Origin: Flavobacteriales bacterium | GTDB lineage: Bacteria; Bacteroidota; Bacteroidia; Flavobacteriales_F; PHOS-HE28 | DNA: 64,000 nucleotides | NCBI GenBank assembly: GCA_023382455.1 | Contig: JAHDVX010000014.1 | Location: 1 to 64,000 of the forward strand | Direction of reading: 5' to 3' | In this document: one piece after another, positions 60,939 through 64,000 of the stretch | Layout: each line of letters opens with the position of its first letter | How positions within the stretch are numbered: position 1 is the first letter of the stretch | Made by a program: the position numbers and the translations under genes | Notes under the pieces: generated by a model | Database searches by the model: none | What the model saw: the letters and a program-made list of their open reading frames with translations, nothing else | Told to the model about the DNA's origin: nothing

Positions 60939-61011
60939 GCCAATGTAGCTCAGCTGGTAGAGCAGCTGATTTGTAATCAGCCGGTCGGGGGTTCGAGTCC
61001 CTTCATTGGCT
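60939..61011 (+). tRNA. tRNA-Thr (anticodon TGT)
   Basis: Acceptor arms GCCAATG and CATTGGC pair. The anticodon stem GCTGA/TCAGC encloses loop TTTGTAA with anticodon TGT. T-arm GGTTCGAGTCC is present. The 3' CCA is not encoded. Confidence 0.97.
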
Positions 61012-61026
61012 CCGTGAAAGGACCAT

Positions 61027-61112
61027 GGGGAGATACCCAAGCGGCCAACGGGGGCAGACTGTAAATCTGCTGTCTTACGACTTCGTAGGTTCGAATCCTG
61101 CTCTCCCCACCA
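61027..61112 (+). tRNA. tRNA-Tyr (anticodon GTA)
   Basis: Acceptor arms GGGGAGA and TCTCCCC pair. The anticodon arm GCAGACTGTAAATCTGC gives GTA. A long variable arm, typical of bacterial tRNA-Tyr, is present. CCA is encoded at 61110-61112. Confidence 0.97.
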
Positions 61113-61158
61113 ATACGGAGCCAACACACCGGGTGCCCCCAAGGCATCCGGGTTCAAG

Positions 61159-61230
61159 CGGGAGTAGCTCAGTTGGTAGAGCATCAGCCTTCCAAGCTGA
61201 ATGTCGCGGGTTCGAATCTCGTCTCCCGCT
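61159..61230 (+). tRNA. tRNA-Gly (anticodon TCC)
   Basis: Acceptor arms GCGGGAG and CTCCCGC pair. The anticodon loop in CAGCCTTCCAAGCTGA gives TCC. The T-arm GGTTCGAATCTC is present; 3' CCA is not encoded. Confidence 0.97.
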
Positions 61231-61278
61231 CTACCCCCAAGCCGGGCTTCCACCGGCATGGGGACCAACCGCACAGAG

Positions 61279-61353
<75 letters not shown>

Positions 61354-61458
61354 GGCTCGGATGCCGGCCCAGCCCGCCAGCCGCACATAGGCACGTACAG
61401 CATTGCAAGGAACAGCCCGAACGAACCTGATACGAACAACACCAAACGACCGTCCCAC

Positions 61459-62646
<1,188 letters not shown>

Positions 62647-62660
62647 GACAACCAACCAAC

Positions 62661-62704
62661 GGTCGGCGGGCCGTCCACCGGAAGGTGGACGGCCCTTGCC
62701 GACC
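62661..62704 (+). terminator. Extended hairpin between tuf and trnW
   Basis: GGGCCGTCCACC (62668-62679) and GGTGGACGGCCC (62684-62695) form a 12-bp stem with a GGAA tetraloop; outer GGTCGGC and GCCGACC add 7 bp after a 2-nt bulge. With no T-run it may be a processing or attenuation structure as readily as a terminator. Confidence 0.55.
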
Positions 62705-62732
62705 AAGGGAACGGGCAGTAAAACAGGAACGA

Positions 62733-62808
62733 ACGGGAGTAGCTCAATTGGTAGAGCGACGGTCTCCAAAACCGTAGGCTGCGGGTTCGATTCCTGCCTC
62801 CCGTGCCA
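62733..62808 (+). tRNA. tRNA-Trp (anticodon CCA)
   Basis: Acceptor arms ACGGGAG and CTCCCGT pair. The anticodon stem ACGGT/ACCGT encloses loop CTCCAAA with anticodon CCA. 3' CCA is encoded at 62806-62808, only 12 nt before secE. Confidence 0.97.
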
Positions 62809-62820
62809 AAGCGAACAACA

Positions 62821-63051
62821 GTGGCAAGCTTCAAGACATACCTGAGCGAAAGCTACCAAGAGCTCCTCCACAAGGTCAGTTGGCCCACGTGGAAGGAACT
62901 TCAGAGCAGTTCCATCCTCGTGCTGGTCTCCGCCTTCCTGGTCTCGCTCATCATTTTCGTGATGGACTTCGTCTTTGGCGTCCACAACATGGCCAACGCC
63001 AACTTCTGGAAGGGATTCCTGGGGTTCATCTATAAATTCATGGGACACTAG
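62821..63051 (+). CDS. secE: Preprotein translocase subunit SecE
   Basis: Essential small subunit of the SecYEG channel. The 76-aa protein has the conserved amphipathic segment ([20 protein letters not shown]) followed by one TM helix ([22 protein letters not shown]). GTG at 62821 is chosen as the start; a GTG at 62803 in the same frame lies inside the 3' end of tRNA-Trp. No Shine-Dalgarno sequence. nusG follows after 1 nt. Confidence 0.93.
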   Translation: MASFKTYLSESYQELLHKVSWPTWKELQSSSILVLVSAFLVSLIIFVMDFVFGVHNMANANFWKGFLGFIYKFMGH

Positions 63052-63052
63052 G

Positions 63053-63607
63053 ATGGCCGCCGGGAATACCAAGAAGTGGTACGTGTTGCGTGCCGTGAGC
63101 GGGAAGGAGAAGAAGGTGAAGGAGCTCATCGACACCGAGATCCGCCGCTCCAACTTGGGCAGCCACATCGCCCAGGTGCTCATCCCCATGGAGAAGTTCT
63201 ACCAGATCCGTGACGGGAAGAAGGTGAGCAAGGAGCGCAATTTCTTCCCCGGCTATGTGCTGCTGGAGGCGGACCTCACCGGCGAGATCACCTTCAACCT
63301 CAAACAGCTCACCAACGTCATCGGCTTCCTGGGCGCGGAAAAGGGGGGAGACCCTGTGCCCCTGCGCCAGAGCGAGGTGAACCGCATCTTGGGTACCGTG
63401 GATGAACTGGCCGATGCCGAGGAGTCACCATTCAACCCCTACCATGTGGGCGAGGGCGTGAAGGTGATCGACGGGCCCTTCAACGGGTTCAATGGTACCA
63501 TTGAGGAGATCAACGAGGAGAAGAAGAAGCTGAAGGTGATGGTGAAGATCTTCGGAAGAAGGACTCCGCTGGAACTCAGCTTCATGCAAGTGGAAAAGGA
63601 AGTCTAG
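63053..63607 (+). CDS. nusG: Transcription termination/antitermination factor NusG
   Basis: Couples RNA polymerase to ribosomes or Rho. The 184-aa protein has the NGN domain ([39 protein letters not shown]) and a C-terminal KOW domain ([23 protein letters not shown]). ATG at 63053 is 1 nt after the secE stop, in the usual secE-nusG pair. Confidence 0.97.
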   Translation: MAAGNTKKWYVLRAVSGKEKKVKELIDTEIRRSNLGSHIAQVLIPMEKFYQIRDGKKVSKERNFFPGYVLLEADLTGEITFNLKQLTNVIGFLGAEKGGDPVPLRQSEVNRILGTVDELADAEESPFNPYHVGEGVKVIDGPFNGFNGTIEEINEEKKKLKVMVKIFGRRTPLELSFMQVEKEV

Positions 63608-63627
63608 GAATAAAACCAACCGTCCGA

Positions 63628-63648
63628 GTCCCGCATAAGGTGCGGGAC
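63628..63648 (+). promoter_or_regulatory. Leader hairpin before rplK
   Basis: GTCCCGCA and TGCGGGAC form a perfect 8-bp stem with loop TAAGG, 26 nt before the rplK ATG. Ribosomal protein leaders in this operon bind L1 in other bacteria, but I do not see enough to claim that here. Confidence 0.4.
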
Positions 63649-63674
63649 GCCAACCAGGACATAAACCAAGAACA

Positions 63675-64000
63675 ATGGCAAAGGAGATCTCGGGGCTCGT
63701 GAAGCTCCAGGTAAAAGGCGGGGCCGCTAACCCCGCTCCGCCCATCGGCCCCGCACTGGGCGCCAAGGGCGTGAACATCATGGAGTTCTGCAAGCAGTTC
63801 AATGCGCGCACGCAGGACAAGGCCGGCAAGGTGCTGCCCGTGGTGATCACCGTATACAGCGACAAGAGCTTCGACTTCATCATCAAGACGCCGCCCGCCG
63901 CAGTGCAGCTGATGGAGCATGCCAAGGCCAAGAAGGGCAGCGGCGTTCCTCAGACCGATAAGGTGGGCAGCGTGACCTGGGACCAGGTGAAGGCCATCGC
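63675..64000 (+). CDS. rplK: 50S ribosomal protein uL11, 3' end cut by window
   Basis: The first 108 codons match uL11 ([45 protein letters not shown]). It is part of the GTPase-associated centre. The frame stays open to the window edge. The order nusG-rplK is the standard bacterial one, with rplA expected next. Confidence 0.97.
   Translation, partial: MAKEISGLVKLQVKGGAANPAPPIGPALGAKGVNIMEFCKQFNARTQDKAGKVLPVVITVYSDKSFDFIIKTPPAAVQLMEHAKAKKGSGVPQTDKVGSVTWDQVKAI

Noticed and set aside
63628..63648. L1-binding autoregulatory site before rplK
   Set aside because: Only a simple 8-bp stem is seen; the specific L1 recognition features cannot be confirmed.

Overview
The window looks like a GC-rich member of the Bacteroidota, most probably a Flavobacteriales lineage known mainly from environmental genomes. 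Evidence: several secreted proteins end in type IX secretion (T9SS) sorting domains; SecD and SecF are fused; glutamine synthetase is the type III form; the AMP nucleosidase, PurM and bacillithiol-linked YtxJ proteins are of the Bacteroidota type; and promoters match the phylum's TTG-N19-TAnnTTTG pattern. Shine-Dalgarno sequences are mostly absent. Assignment below phylum is inference.

Layout. 1-8 kb (minus strand): two tandem giant CUB/PKD/P-domain surface proteins, the first cut by the window edge, then an ECF sigma factor gene with a membrane-anchored PKD protein as its likely anti-sigma partner. 8-25 kb: mdh, an FG-GAP surface protein, secDF, tatA, type III glutamine synthetase, a PorE-like TPR/PD40/OmpA protein, purM, prfA, folK with a deoxynucleoside kinase, and a TPR lipoprotein. 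25-45 kb: ytxJ, a three-module DUF2249 protein, a HAF-repeat surface protein, an atypical response regulator, a PIF1-type helicase, ppx, valS, holA, amn, an HsdR-N-like nuclease, a subtilisin-like surface protease, an amidohydrolase lipoprotein with a membrane protein, and pyrF. 45-53 kb: DUF2851, a vWA surface protein, PspC, DUF1456, an SDR reductase, a helix-hairpin-helix protein and an acyl-CoA dehydrogenase. 53-59 kb: an XRE regulator diverging from a tightly coupled three-gene operon of secreted propeller-like proteins. 59-64 kb: the translation cluster rpsU, xerC, hpf, four tRNAs, tuf, trnW, secE, nusG and rplK (cut by the window end).

How it works together: the secreted and surface proteins need Sec export (SecDF, SecE) and then T9SS export across the outer membrane. 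The PorE-like protein may anchor that machine to peptidoglycan. The sigma/anti-sigma pair carries a T9SS-like C-terminal domain on an inner-membrane regulator, which suggests, without proving, envelope or secretion sensing.

The most unusual DNA is intergenic: seven arrays of degenerate tandem heptamers in strict 7-nt phase, a composite repeat island at 45.1-45.4 kb, a loop-free 42-nt perfect palindrome at 28.75 kb, a 38-nt perfect palindrome inside a signal-peptide coding region at 56.2 kb, a 22-nt hairpin holding two convergent stop codons at 41.16 kb, and an unexplained structured spacer before the acyl-CoA dehydrogenase. TTTG/TTCG boxes lie 4-9 nt upstream of several start codons, suggesting leaderless or nearly leaderless mRNAs.
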